From Streptomyces spinoverrucosus (GTDB taxonomy: Bacteria; Actinomycetota; Actinomycetes; Streptomycetales; Streptomycetaceae), in contig NZ_BJND01000022.1 of assembly GCF_006539505.1 (NCBI RefSeq), forward strand, positions 23,836 to 87,835: a DNA stretch of 64,000 bases, given 5' to 3'. Of this stretch, positions 26,429-35,947 are shown in pieces (the stretch's first letter is position 1; the number at the start of each line of letters is the position of its first letter). The notes beneath the pieces were generated by a model. The model searched no databases, was not told the origin of the DNA, and was given only the letters and a program-made list of their open reading frames with translations. The position numbers were made by a program, and so were the translations under genes.

Positions 26429-27841
26429 ATGACGCGATCTTTGCAGGCCGTGGCCTATCGGCGACCCTCCGTGCTGGTGTCCGCGGCGGACGGACAGCGC
26501 CTGGGTCTGGAGACCTCACGAGGTGCGACGCCTTCGGGCGTGCGGGACCATCCGCAGTTCTTCGCGGGCTTTCTGACGGCGCCTCAAGTAGCTGCGGCAG
26601 GGCTGCTGGCGGTGGCGGACGTGGCGGCCGCGCGGTACTACCAGCGACAGCTGCGCGCCTCGCTCGACCCGGTGGTGACGGGCAACGGCGACCGGCTCCG
26701 CTTCGAGTCGTTCTCCGGCTGCGGTGGGGTGTATGCGCGCCTGGACGTCCTGGAGGCGGGCCTCGACGGCGGCGTGGTGGGGCACGGGACGACGAACGTC
26801 GACGTCAACAACCCGCTGCGCGAGGCCCTGTCGAGGATCGGCTCGACCGACCCGCTCCACCTCAGGGTCGGCCCGGACGAGCTGGCGGTGACGACGCTGG
26901 ACGGCCCGGTCGTGGAGAAGAAGGTCCCGCTTCCGGATCGCTGGCTGCGGGGGTTCGCCGAGGCCCAGGTGATCGCCGCAGGATTCGACCTGCGGGCGGA
27001 GCTGCCGGCCGCCGAGGCGGTGCGGTTTCTGCGGTCGCTGCCCCGTGGTGGCGGGCGCGGTGCGTCGGGCGGCGCCCGCTGGGTGGTGCCGGCCGGTCGC
27101 GGGCTGCGGCCGAGCACCCGGGCCGTGCCGGGCGCGGTGTGTCTGCCCGGCCCGGAGCGGCTGATCGCGCTCCAGCGGGTGCTGCGGCACGCGACGGCCC
27201 TACGTGTGTACGGCCCACCGGTCACGGGCGGCGCCGCCGCCACGGCCGCCGCATGGGAGGTAGTCCTGCCGGGCATGCGGCTCACCCTGACGCTGTCTCC
27301 CGACGCCTCGCGCGGGTTCTCCGGCGAGGGTGGCGTCCTCGACGCGCTGGCCGCCGACGAGGCCGGCGAGGACGCGGAGCTGATCTCGGTGCTGCTGGCG
27401 TGGGAGCCCCGTGTCGACGTCTGCGACCTCGCGACCGCCTCCGGGCTGACCGCCGAGCGCGTCCGGGCGGCCCTCGTCCGCCTCGGCACCTCGGGGCGCG
27501 TCGGATATGACGTGGCGGAGGCGGCCTATTTCCACCGCGAACTGCCCTACGACGCCGAGCGCGTGGAGCGGCACAACCCGCGTCTGCGGTCCGCCCGCGC
27601 GCTGGTGGCGGCGGGCGCGGTCGCCCTGGACGGCGCGGTTGCCACGGTGACGGCGGAGGACGGGCATGTGCACCGGGTGCGTGAGCAGGCCGGGGTGCTG
27701 AGTTGCAGCTGTCTGTGGTGGGCGAAGTACCGGGGCGGGCGCGGGCCGTGCAAGCACGCGCTGGCGGTGCGCATGGTGCGGCGCGGGACGGCCGTGGAGC
27801 AGGTCGGACAGACGGAGCGGGTCGACGGGGGTGTGCGATGA
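26429..27841 (+). CDS. SWIM zinc-finger protein
   Basis: A 470-residue protein. Near the C-terminus (about residue 425) is the SWIM motif CxCxnCxH, seen as CSCLWWAKYRGGRGPCKHAL. The long N-terminal part is a conserved actinobacterial domain of unknown fold; it includes a low-complexity GGGRGASGGARWVVPAG stretch. SWIM domains bind DNA or protein. ATG 26429 is used; the upstream 32 codons run through the phoD terminator. It overlaps the DUF6493 gene by ATGA (27838-27841), so the two products are made together and probably act together. Related SWIM genes often neighbour MoxR/vWA genes, but none is present in this window. Confidence 0.85.
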   Translation: MTRSLQAVAYRRPSVLVSAADGQRLGLETSRGATPSGVRDHPQFFAGFLTAPQVAAAGLLAVADVAAARYYQRQLRASLDPVVTGNGDRLRFESFSGCGGVYARLDVLEAGLDGGVVGHGTTNVDVNNPLREALSRIGSTDPLHLRVGPDELAVTTLDGPVVEKKVPLPDRWLRGFAEAQVIAAGFDLRAELPAAEAVRFLRSLPRGGGRGASGGARWVVPAGRGLRPSTRAVPGAVCLPGPERLIALQRVLRHATALRVYGPPVTGGAAATAAAWEVVLPGMRLTLTLSPDASRGFSGEGGVLDALAADEAGEDAELISVLLAWEPRVDVCDLATASGLTAERVRAALVRLGTSGRVGYDVAEAAYFHRELPYDAERVERHNPRLRSARALVAAGAVALDGAVATVTAEDGHVHRVREQAGVLSCSCLWWAKYRGGRGPCKHALAVRMVRRGTAVEQVGQTERVDGGVR

Positions 27842-30492
27842 GTGCGCTGATGGAGTTGGTGCGGGCCGGGCGTACGGCCGAGGTGGTGAGCCTGCTGGAC
27901 GGCATGACGGATGCCGAACGGCGGTCGCACTTCACCGAGTTGAAGGTGCTGCGCAAGGAGTTGCGGGCGGCGCCCTGGGAGTCGGACGCGCGTCGCGCGT
28001 ATCCCGCGCTGCATGTGGCCGGAGCCGCGTGCCAGACGGGTGCGGCGGGGGTGGCGAGCTGGGTCTCCGCCGCCGACCTGCGCTGGTCGGGGGTCTCGCC
28101 GGGCGTGCTGCTGCACATCCTGGGCGACCGGGAGACCGACTGGCTGGCGGATGTGACGCACCGGCTGGCACAGCGTCCGGTCACCGCCTGGGTGCCGTAC
28201 GAGCTGATGGCCGGTCTGGTACGGCTCTGCGGCTGCCCGGTGCCGACCACCGACGCCTATGTCCGGGGCTGGGTCGACCACCTGCGCGGCTCGTGGCAGC
28301 GCGGGGGCACACTGCTCGACCGGTTGCGGCAGGACCCGCATCTGCGGGAGCTCGCCGCCGCCCTGTTCGAGACGGGCGACATCGGCAGCCGGCTGCAGTG
28401 GCCGAACCACGACGGGCCGGACAGCTGGACCGGCGCGCTGGCGCAGCTGACCGTCGAGGGCGCCCTCGACCGCGGAGTGACGGTCGACGCGTGCGTGGCC
28501 CGGCTGCTGCGGAGTGGTACGGCCGCGGATCAGCGGGTGTTCCTGCGCCTGTTGAAGTGCCTGGGGCTCACCCGGGACGAGGAGCGGGAGCGGACGGCCG
28601 ACTGGCTGGCGCTGGCCTCGGACGCGACGTCGACGGTGGCCTCGTACGCCCAGTCCGTCCTCGGAGGCCTGGCCCTGGACGGTGAGCTGGCGCCCCACCA
28701 CCTGGCGGAGATGTCGGAAGCGGTGCTGTTCCGGACCGAGAAGAAGCTCGTGCGGGCCCAGCTCGTGCTGCTGGGCAAGGTGCTCGCGCGGGACGCGTCC
28801 GCGGCCGGGGAGCTGCTGCCGGCCATCGCGCGGGCATTCGGGCACGAGGACGCGGAGGTCCAGGAGCGGGCACTGAAGCTGGTCGAGCGGCACGTCAAGA
28901 AGCTCGGCCCGGTTCAGGCGCGGGCGGAGCTGGCCATGGCCGCCGAGCAGTTGATTCCCGGCCTGCGCGCCCGGGCGGTCGGGACGCTGGGCGCGCCGCC
29001 CGCGGATCCGGATCCGTTGGGCTACGAGGAGCTGCTGCCCCCGGCACCGCAGCCGACGCGTCTGGCACCCGCCGCCGCGTCCGCCGTGGAGCTGGCCGAG
29101 GAGGTGGGGGCGGCGCTGGCCTCCGAGCCGGGTGTGACCGGCTTCGAGCGGGCCCTGGACGGCCTGGTCCGGCACGCGTACAAGGACCGTGACGCCCTGC
29201 TGGCAGCACTGGAGCCGGTGATCACCCGGCGCTGGTGGGACAGCGCCGACAGGGCCGTGTCGGGCGACCGCTTCGCCGGCTCGTACGGCGCCGTGTCCCA
29301 TGCCGCCGACGGCCTCGACCTTCTCCTCGCCACCCTGCGCGGCAGGATCCCCACGGCCACACTGCACGCGCGCGTCCAGCGCGGTTCGACCTCCCGCGAC
29401 TGCGTGCACGGTGCCCTCTTCCGGGCGTTCGAGTGCCGCCTGTGGGAGGTGGCGCACCGGATGCGCACTGATCCGCTGCCCTTCCTGCTGTCCACCCCGA
29501 CCTGGAGCACGGGCCTGCTGGAACCGGCCGAGCTGGTCGAACGCCTCGACACCTACCGGCGGCTGGGGGCGCGGGTCGCGGCCACCGACTTCGCGCAAGC
29601 CCTGCTGCGGGTGCGCCGCGCGGACCGGGAGGCGGCAGAGTCGGCGGCCCGGCGGGCGGCGGCACTCGGCACGCAGGAAGGGACACGGCTCGCCGCCTGG
29701 CTGACCTCCGAGGTCCCCGCGCTCCCCACCGCCCGGCGGCGGACGTCGGGGCCGCGCGTCCTGGTCGAGCTCGGCGAGGTCCTCGACCTGCAAAACGACT
29801 TCCCGGCGGAGTTCCGGCCGCTGGGCAATCCGATGAGCGTCTTCCAGAAACGGGCGTGGTGCTACCACTGGGACGACGACATACGGCAGCACTGGTCGGC
29901 CCTGCTCCCGGAACGGCGCGAGCTGGTGGCGGCGCGGCTGCTGCAGGATCTGTCCGACCTCGCCGTGGACGACGCCCAGGGTGCCGCCGCCGCGCTGCCG
30001 CCGCTGGCCGAGTCCGGCGGCGAGGCGGGCGAGGCCGTCCATCTGGGCCTTGCCTACGGGCTCGGGGCGCGGCATGAGGAGGACCGGCTCGCCGCCGTGG
30101 ACGCGCTGCTGGTGCTGGCCGCGCGCGGGCAGTTGGACGCGGCTCGGCTGGGCGCGGACCTCGGGCAGCTGGTCCAGAGCGGCGCGGTGAAGACGCAGCG
30201 GCTGGCCGAGTCGGCGCGAACGGCGGCGGCCACCGGCGCCAACGCCACCATCTGGAGCGTCCTGAGCCGGACGCTGCCCGTGCTGCTCGCCGATCTCACG
30301 ACCGGCGGGGCGGCCGCGCCGGCGCGGGGGCTCGGGGAGCTGCTGGCGGTGGCGGCCGAGTGCGCCGAGCGGTCCGGGGCGCGCGGCGATCTGCCGCACC
30401 TGGCGCAGGCGACGGCCCGGCGTGGCTCCTCGCGTCTGGTGACGCAGGCGCGTCGGCTGCGTAATGCGTTGGTCGAGGAGGTGGCCGCATGA
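27838..30492 (+). CDS. DUF6493-family protein, large helical-repeat protein
   Basis: An 884-residue protein beginning inside the SWIM stop codon. It is rich in Leu, Ala and Glu with regularly spaced amphipathic helices (for example DERLVRAQLVLLGK-like units around residues 290-360), which suggests a HEAT/ARM-like solenoid. No catalytic motif, signal peptide or membrane helix is seen. It matches the size and partner of actinobacterial DUF6493 proteins, which are found directly after SWIM genes. The function is unknown; a scaffold for the SWIM protein is plausible but unproved. Confidence 0.8.
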   Translation: MSALMELVRAGRTAEVVSLLDGMTDAERRSHFTELKVLRKELRAAPWESDARRAYPALHVAGAACQTGAAGVASWVSAADLRWSGVSPGVLLHILGDRETDWLADVTHRLAQRPVTAWVPYELMAGLVRLCGCPVPTTDAYVRGWVDHLRGSWQRGGTLLDRLRQDPHLRELAAALFETGDIGSRLQWPNHDGPDSWTGALAQLTVEGALDRGVTVDACVARLLRSGTAADQRVFLRLLKCLGLTRDEERERTADWLALASDATSTVASYAQSVLGGLALDGELAPHHLAEMSEAVLFRTEKKLVRAQLVLLGKVLARDASAAGELLPAIARAFGHEDAEVQERALKLVERHVKKLGPVQARAELAMAAEQLIPGLRARAVGTLGAPPADPDPLGYEELLPPAPQPTRLAPAAASAVELAEEVGAALASEPGVTGFERALDGLVRHAYKDRDALLAALEPVITRRWWDSADRAVSGDRFAGSYGAVSHAADGLDLLLATLRGRIPTATLHARVQRGSTSRDCVHGALFRAFECRLWEVAHRMRTDPLPFLLSTPTWSTGLLEPAELVERLDTYRRLGARVAATDFAQALLRVRRADREAAESAARRAAALGTQEGTRLAAWLTSEVPALPTARRRTSGPRVLVELGEVLDLQNDFPAEFRPLGNPMSVFQKRAWCYHWDDDIRQHWSALLPERRELVAARLLQDLSDLAVDDAQGAAAALPPLAESGGEAGEAVHLGLAYGLGARHEEDRLAAVDALLVLAARGQLDAARLGADLGQLVQSGAVKTQRLAESARTAAATGANATIWSVLSRTLPVLLADLTTGGAAAPARGLGELLAVAAECAERSGARGDLPHLAQATARRGSSRLVTQARRLRNALVEEVAA

Positions 30493-30659
30493 CGTAGGCC
30501 GCCTGGTACAGGGCGATGGCTGGGCAGGCGCGTCGTCGCAGGCCACGCATCCGCAGCACAACAACAGTAGAAAGAGCAACAAAAAGGGCAGATCCACGCT
30601 TTACCGATCAGTCACAAAGCGTTCGTGATCACGCAACACCCTTCCTTCACAGTGGGTCC

Positions 30660-32102
30660 ATGAGTCGAGACATGTCTGATGTGACCCGAGCGAAACACGG
30701 CCGCCCGGTGCACCACTGGCGACGGGACGTCGTGGAACTCGCCGCGCTGTTCACCGCCGTCGCGGTGGCGGACGCCGTGGCCAACCTGATCGGCCACGGC
30801 CCCGACGGCCCAGCGCTTCTGGTGATCTCCGCGATCGTCCTGCTCGCCACGGCGACCTTCCACATCTGGTGGTCACGCCGCCACGGTCACGCACCGCCGA
30901 CCAGCGATACCGGCGCCCGGCCGCCCTCCCCGGAGCGGCAGGCCGGGCCGTCCGCGCCGACCTCGGCGAACCCGGAGTCCGAGTCCGGGCAGGGCACGCT
31001 GTGGCGGATGCGGACGACGGTGAAGGACGAGCCCGGTTCGCTGGCCGCGCTGTGCACGGCGCTGGCCGGGCACCGGGTCGACATCCTCAGCCTGCAGACG
31101 CATCCGCTGGGTGACGGCACGGTGGACGAGTTCCTGCTCCGGGCTCCTGCCGGGCTTGCGGCCTCCGAGCTGACCCGGGCGGTGTCCCGGGCGGGCGGTA
31201 CGGGCACGTGGATCGAGCGGGCCGACGCCCACGACCTGGTGGACGCGCCGACCCGCGTCCTGGGCCTGGCCACCCGTACGGCGCTGGACGCCGCCGAACT
31301 GCCACTCGCACTGCGGCAGTTGCTCGGCCGGTGCACGATCCGTTCGCTGCCCGCGACCCCGGTGGGCGGCGGTCGCGCGAGGGACGGCGTGCCGGTGGAG
31401 GGGGTTCTGGAGGACACCGTGATGCGGCTGCGCGCACCGGAAGGCGGAGTGATCACCGTGGAGCGGCCGTATCTGCCGTTCACGCCGACCGAGTTCGCGC
31501 GGGCGCGGGCCCTGGTGGAGCTGGACGCGCGGCTCGGGCCGCGCGTCCCGGGCGGCCAGGACGAGCTGACGCTGCCGCAGGGCAACGCCATCACCGTGCG
31601 CCGGGCCGACACCGGTGACCTTCAGGCCGCGAAGGAGATGCACGACCGGTGCTCGGCGCGCACCCTGTCCATGCGCTACCACGGGCCGGTCGGGGACGCC
31701 GACCGCTACCTCAACCACCTGCTCAGCCCGCGCTTCGGCCGGACGCTCGCCGTACAGACCGCGTCGGGCCGGATCGTCGGGCTCGGCCACCTGCTGTGGG
31801 ACGGGGACGAGACGGAGGTCGCGCTGCTCGTCGAGGACGAGTGGCAGCGCCGGGGTATCGGCGCCGAGCTGCTCGGCCGCCTGGTGGCGATGGCGGTCGA
31901 GGCGGGCTGCGAGAGCGTGTACGCCGTGACGCAGTCCTCCAACACCGGCATGGTCGCCGCGATGCGCGGCCTTGGCCTGCCCCTCGACTACCAGATCGAG
32001 GAGGGCACCCTGGTGATCACGGCCCGGCTGGACGCGACGCCGGTTCGTCCGGGGCTGCCGTACGACGAGGAGCGGCTCGGCGAGCGGATCGTGCGGGAGT
32101 GA
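30660..32102 (+). CDS. Membrane-anchored ACT-GNAT fusion protein
   Basis: A 480-residue multidomain protein. Two hydrophobic segments at about residues 24-44 and 51-71 anchor it, a Pro/Ser-rich linker follows, then an ACT-like domain (about 113-185: VKDEPGSLAALCTALAGHRV, the ligand-binding helix start) and a C-terminal GNAT acetyltransferase (about 310-450; VEDEWQRRGIGAELLGRLV is the acetyl-CoA loop). ACT domains bind amino acids, so the enzyme may be allosterically controlled by one, as in some lysine acetyltransferases of actinobacteria. The start is ATG 30660 or 30672. The substrate protein or metabolite is unknown. Confidence 0.85.
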   Translation: MSRDMSDVTRAKHGRPVHHWRRDVVELAALFTAVAVADAVANLIGHGPDGPALLVISAIVLLATATFHIWWSRRHGHAPPTSDTGARPPSPERQAGPSAPTSANPESESGQGTLWRMRTTVKDEPGSLAALCTALAGHRVDILSLQTHPLGDGTVDEFLLRAPAGLAASELTRAVSRAGGTGTWIERADAHDLVDAPTRVLGLATRTALDAAELPLALRQLLGRCTIRSLPATPVGGGRARDGVPVEGVLEDTVMRLRAPEGGVITVERPYLPFTPTEFARARALVELDARLGPRVPGGQDELTLPQGNAITVRRADTGDLQAAKEMHDRCSARTLSMRYHGPVGDADRYLNHLLSPRFGRTLAVQTASGRIVGLGHLLWDGDETEVALLVEDEWQRRGIGAELLGRLVAMAVEAGCESVYAVTQSSNTGMVAAMRGLGLPLDYQIEEGTLVITARLDATPVRPGLPYDEERLGERIVRE

Positions 32103-32148
32103 GGTGACCGACGGGTCGGGGGCGGCACGGTGGTGGACACCGGGCCGC

Positions 32149-32441
32149 CCCCGAGCGGTCCCGGAGCCATCCCCGAGCGGTCCGCGAGCCATTCCCGCCG
32201 AGCGGTACCGGAGCGGTCCGCGAGCCGTCCCCGAGCGGTCCCAGAGCAGTCCCCGAGCGGTCCCAGAGCGGCCCCTGGGGCTACCCCCGAGCGGGTCCCC
32301 GAGCCCGCCATCCCTGAGCCGCCCCCGAGCCATCCCAGAGCGGTCCCCGAGCGGTCCGCGAGCGGTCCGCGAGCCATCCGAGCGGTCCCAGAGTGGTCCG
32401 CGAGCCATCCCCGAGCCGCCCCCGAGCCACCCCCGACGCGT
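32149..32441. repeat. Array of about 25 degenerate 11-bp tandem repeats
   Basis: The space between two converging genes is almost wholly filled by units close to CCCGAGCGGTC, with variants ending GCCATC, GCCGCC or GCAGTC, and a few units of 10 or 13-15 bases. The period is 11, not a multiple of three, so open frames running through it (rich in Pro, Ser, Arg, Ala) are by-products and not genes. It may be a variable-number repeat or a terminator/boundary element; its length fits about one DNA helical turn per unit. Confidence 0.9.
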
Positions 32442-32450
32442 TCCTGCCGC

Positions 32451-33662
32451 TCAGGCGTGCCACACCCCGGCCGACGCCCGCACCCGCACCGGCGCCTCCC
32501 CCAGCGCAGCGTCCAGATCCGACCACAGGTCCTCGACGTCCTCCAGCCCCACCGACAGCCTGAGCAACTGGTCGCCGACCCCGGCGCCCCGGCGGTCGTC
32601 CGCGTCCACGATGCGGTGGCTGATGGACGCCGGGTGCTGGATGAGCGTGTCGACGCTGCCGAGGCTCACGGCCGGGGTGATCAGACGGACGCCGGCGATG
32701 ACCTCGTGCGGGTCGCCGTGCACCTCGAAGGCGATCATCGCGCCGCCGATGCGCGGGTAGTGGACGCGGGCGACGCGCGGGTCGGCGGTGAGTCGACGGA
32801 CGAGTTCGGCGGCGTTCGCGGACGCCGCCCGCACCCGTACGGGCAGGGTCGCGAGGCCGCGCAACAGCAGATAACCGGCCAGCGGATGCAGCACCCCGCC
32901 CGTGGCGAACCGCACCTGCCGCAACCGCCCCGCGAACTCCTCGTCGCAGGCGACCACTCCGGCGAGTACGTCACCGTGCCCGCCGAGATACTTGGTCGCG
33001 CTGTGCAGCACAAGTCCCGCGCCCTGTTCGGCGGGGCGCTGGAGTACGGGGGTGGCGAAGGTGTTGTCGACGAGCAGCGGTACCGAGCCGCAGGCGTGGG
33101 CGGCGGCCCGTAGGTCGAGTTCGGCGAGGGTCGGGTTCGCCGGGGACTCCACCAGGACGAGCCCGGTGTCGGGCCGCAGCGCGTCCGCGATACCGGCCGG
33201 GTCGGTCCAGGTCACCTCCGAGCCGAGCAGACCGGCGGTGAGGAGGTGGTCGCTGCAGCCGTACAGGGGACGTACCGCCACGACATGGCGCAGGCCCAGG
33301 GAGGCCCGTACGAGCAGCACCGCGCTCAGCGCGGCCATGCCACTGGCGAAGGCGACGGCGGACTCGGTGCCTTCGAGGCGGGCGAGGGCGGTCTCGAAGC
33401 GGGCGACGGTGGGGTTGCCCAGCCGGGCGTAGACGGGCGGGCCGTCCGGTTCGGCGCCGGTGGTGGCGAAGGCGTCGATACGGGCGGCCTCGGCCCGGCT
33501 GTCGTACGAGGGGTAGGTGGTGGACAGGTCGATGGGCGGGGTGTGCAGGCCCTGCCCGGCGAGATCGTCACGCCCGGCGTGCACGGCTTCGGTGGCCAGT
33601 GCTCTCGCTGCGATCGATGGGGTGCGTACGTCGTCGTAGGCGTCCCTGGTCACGGAGTCCAT
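32451..33662 (-). CDS. PLP-dependent trans-sulfuration enzyme (Cys/Met metabolism family)
   Basis: A 403-residue member of the cystathionine gamma-synthase/gamma-lyase/methionine gamma-lyase family. Conserved blocks are ARLGNPTVARFE, FASGMAALSAVLL (phosphate-binding), VESPANPTLAELDL, LLVDNTFATPVLQRP and SATKYLGGHGDV with the PLP Lys224. It ends with SHRIVDADDRRGAGVGDQLLRLSVGLED. These residues do not settle which substrate (cystathionine, homocysteine derivative or methionine) it takes. It is divergent from an Lrp/AsnC regulator that likely controls it in response to a sulfur amino acid. Translation starts at ATG 33662. Confidence 0.9.
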   Translation of the reverse strand: MDSVTRDAYDDVRTPSIAARALATEAVHAGRDDLAGQGLHTPPIDLSTTYPSYDSRAEAARIDAFATTGAEPDGPPVYARLGNPTVARFETALARLEGTESAVAFASGMAALSAVLLVRASLGLRHVVAVRPLYGCSDHLLTAGLLGSEVTWTDPAGIADALRPDTGLVLVESPANPTLAELDLRAAAHACGSVPLLVDNTFATPVLQRPAEQGAGLVLHSATKYLGGHGDVLAGVVACDEEFAGRLRQVRFATGGVLHPLAGYLLLRGLATLPVRVRAASANAAELVRRLTADPRVARVHYPRIGGAMIAFEVHGDPHEVIAGVRLITPAVSLGSVDTLIQHPASISHRIVDADDRRGAGVGDQLLRLSVGLEDVEDLWSDLDAALGEAPVRVRASAGVWHA

Positions 33663-33722
33663 GCCCCGAAGAGTGAACACCGAGCGGGTCTCAGGGGGCC
33701 GGGCCCGTGTTACGTTCGGACA

Positions 33723-34214
33723 ATGGCTGAATCTGTCGTACTGGATCCGGTGGATCTCGATCTGCTGCGGCTGTTGCAGAACGACGCCCGGACGACCTAC
33801 CGCGACCTCGCCGCGCAGGTGGGCGTCGCGCCGTCGACCTGCCTGGACCGGGTGACCCGGCTGCGGCGCGCGGGCGTGATCCTCGGACATCAGCTGCGGC
33901 TGGATCCGGCCAAGTTGGGACGCGGGCTGCAAGCCCTGCTGTCGGTGCAGGTCAGGCCGCATCGGCGGGAGCTGGTGGGGCCGTTCGTGGAGCGGATCCG
34001 GGCGCTGCCGGAGTCGCTGACCGTCTTCCACCTCACCGGTCCCGACGACTACCTGGTGCATGTCGCGGTCGCGGACATGGCCGATCTGCAACGGCTGGTG
34101 CTGGACGAGTTCACGGCCCGCCGCGAAGTGGCCCGTGTCGAAACCCGGTTGATCTTCCAGCAGTGGGACTGCGGCCCCCTGCTGCCGCCTTCGCCCTCGG
34201 CTCAATCCGGGTGA
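33723..34214 (+). CDS. Lrp/AsnC-family transcriptional regulator
   Basis: A 163-residue regulator. Helix-turn-helix: LLRLLQNDARTTYRDLAAQV and STCLDRVTRLRRAGVI (residues 13-55). The C-terminal half is the RAM/AsnC ligand-binding ferredoxin-like domain (about 70-145; FHLTGPDDYLVHVAVADM). It starts at ATG 33723, 60 bp from the divergent trans-sulfuration gene, the classical arrangement for an Lrp-type local regulator such as BkdR or MdeR. Confidence 0.92.
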   Translation: MAESVVLDPVDLDLLRLLQNDARTTYRDLAAQVGVAPSTCLDRVTRLRRAGVILGHQLRLDPAKLGRGLQALLSVQVRPHRRELVGPFVERIRALPESLTVFHLTGPDDYLVHVAVADMADLQRLVLDEFTARREVARVETRLIFQQWDCGPLLPPSPSAQSG

Positions 34215-34247
34215 CGCACGGTGGCCCCTCGTATGAGGATGGTCCCC

Positions 34248-35939
34248 ATGTCAGAGACCAAGAGCCCGCTGCCCCGAGAGGTCGCCGACGCCTACGTCGA
34301 CGAACTCATCGCCCTCGACCCGGTCACCGGTACCTATCTCGGCGTGAAGGAGAGTTCGAGCCGCCTGCCCGACATCTCACCCGCGGGCCAGGAGGCGCTC
34401 GCCGAGCTGGCGCGGGCGACCCTCGCGAAGCTCGACGAGGCCGAGCGCGCGCCCGGCGCGGACAGTGACATCGAGCGCCGGTGTGCGCGCCTGCTGCGTG
34501 AGCGGCTCACCGCCGAACTCGCCGTGCACAAGGCCGAAGAGGGGCTTCGCTCGGTCGGCAACCTGGGCACGATCGTGCACCCGGTGCGCGAGGTGTTCAC
34601 CGTGACACCGGCGGAGACGGAGGAGGACTGGGCCGCGATCGCCCAGCGGCTGCGCGCGGTGCCGGCCGCGCTGGCGGGCTACCGCGAGTCCCTCGCGCTG
34701 GGTCTGGACCGCAAGCTGTACGCGGGCCCGCGCCCGACGGCGACGTTCATCGACCAGCTCGGCGAGTGGGCGGACACCCACGGCAGCGGGCGCGGCTGGT
34801 TCGAGGACTTCGCCTCGGCCGGTCCCGAGGCGCTGCGCGCGGAGCTGGACGACGCCGCCCGTGGGGCGAGCGCGGCCGTGGTGGAGCTGCGGGACTGGAT
34901 GCGTGAGGTGTACGCGCCGACGGTCGAGGGCGCGCCGAACACGGTGGGCCGGGAGCGGTACGCCCGCTGGTCGCGCTACTTCAACGGCACCGACCTCGAC
35001 CTGGACGAGGCGTACGCGTACGGCTGGTCGGAGTTCCACCGCATCCTCGGCGAGATGAAGCAGGAGGCCGACAAGATCCTGCCGGGCGCCGAGACGCCGT
35101 GGGTGGCGCTCGCCCACCTCGACGAGCACGGCAAGCACATCGAGGGCGTCGACGAGGTCCGGCAGTGGCTGCAGGACCTGATGGACCAGGCGATCGAGGC
35201 GCTGGACGGCACGCACTTCGACCTCGCCGAGCGGGTCCGGAAGGTGGAGTCCTGCATCGCCCCGCCCGGCAGCGCCGCCGCCCCCTACTACACGCCCCCG
35301 TCGGAGGACTTCTCCCGCCCGGGCCGCACCTGGCTGCCGACGATGGGCTTGACCCGGTTCCCGGTCTACGACCTGGTGTCGACCTGGTACCACGAGGGCG
35401 TCCCCGGCCATCACCTCCAGCTCGCGCAGTGGGCGCACGTCGCCGCGAACCTCTCCCGCTACCAGGCCACCATCGGCGGCGTCAGCGCCAACGCCGAGGG
35501 CTGGGCGCTGTACGCGGAGCGGCTGATGGACGAGCTGGGCTTCCTCACCGACCCGGAGCAGCGGCTCGGCTACCTCGACGCGCAGATGATGCGGGCCACC
35601 CGGGTCATCGTCGACATCGGTATGCACCTGGAGCTGGAGATCCCGGCGGACTCGCCCTTCCACCCGGGTGAGCGCTGGACCGCCGAGCTGGCGCAGGAGT
35701 TCTTCGGCGCACACAGCAGCCGCCCGGCGGACTTCGTGGAGAGCGAGCTGACCCGCTACCTCACCATCCCCGGCCAGGCGATCGGCTACAAGCTGGGCGA
35801 ACGCGCCTGGCTGCTGGGCCGGGAGAACGCCCGCGAGCGGCACGGCGACGCCTTCGACCTCAAGGCCTGGCACATGGCCGCCCTCTCCCAGGGCTCCCTG
35901 GGACTGGACGACCTGGTGGACGAGCTGTCCCGCCTCTGA
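34248..35939 (+). CDS. DUF885 family protein (putative zinc metallopeptidase)
   Basis: A 563-residue cytoplasmic protein of the DUF885 family. The probable metal site is WYHEGVPGHHLQLAQW (His at about 382, the HE...GHH arrangement typical of the family) together with a downstream acidic helix (NAEGWALYAERLMDELG). ATG 34248 is preceded by GAGGATGG and gives the normal N-terminus MSETKSPLPREVADAY; ATG/GTG 34221 would add nine residues. Members are thought to be metallopeptidases or carboxypeptidase-like, but activity is rarely shown. Confidence 0.87.
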   Translation: MSETKSPLPREVADAYVDELIALDPVTGTYLGVKESSSRLPDISPAGQEALAELARATLAKLDEAERAPGADSDIERRCARLLRERLTAELAVHKAEEGLRSVGNLGTIVHPVREVFTVTPAETEEDWAAIAQRLRAVPAALAGYRESLALGLDRKLYAGPRPTATFIDQLGEWADTHGSGRGWFEDFASAGPEALRAELDDAARGASAAVVELRDWMREVYAPTVEGAPNTVGRERYARWSRYFNGTDLDLDEAYAYGWSEFHRILGEMKQEADKILPGAETPWVALAHLDEHGKHIEGVDEVRQWLQDLMDQAIEALDGTHFDLAERVRKVESCIAPPGSAAAPYYTPPSEDFSRPGRTWLPTMGLTRFPVYDLVSTWYHEGVPGHHLQLAQWAHVAANLSRYQATIGGVSANAEGWALYAERLMDELGFLTDPEQRLGYLDAQMMRATRVIVDIGMHLELEIPADSPFHPGERWTAELAQEFFGAHSSRPADFVESELTRYLTIPGQAIGYKLGERAWLLGRENARERHGDAFDLKAWHMAALSQGSLGLDDLVDELSRL

Positions 35940-35947
35940 CGGTCACG

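Noticed and set aside
27547..30597. 1016-codon minus frame opposite the DUF6493 gene
   Set aside because: Shadow frame caused by high G+C third positions; no motifs.
32149..32441. CRISPR array
   Set aside because: Units are 11 bp without spacers, so it is a simple tandem repeat; no cas genes are visible.
32104..32760. Open frames rich in Pro/Ser/Arg through 32.1-32.8 kb
   Set aside because: They translate the 11-bp repeat array and the antisense of the trans-sulfuration gene.
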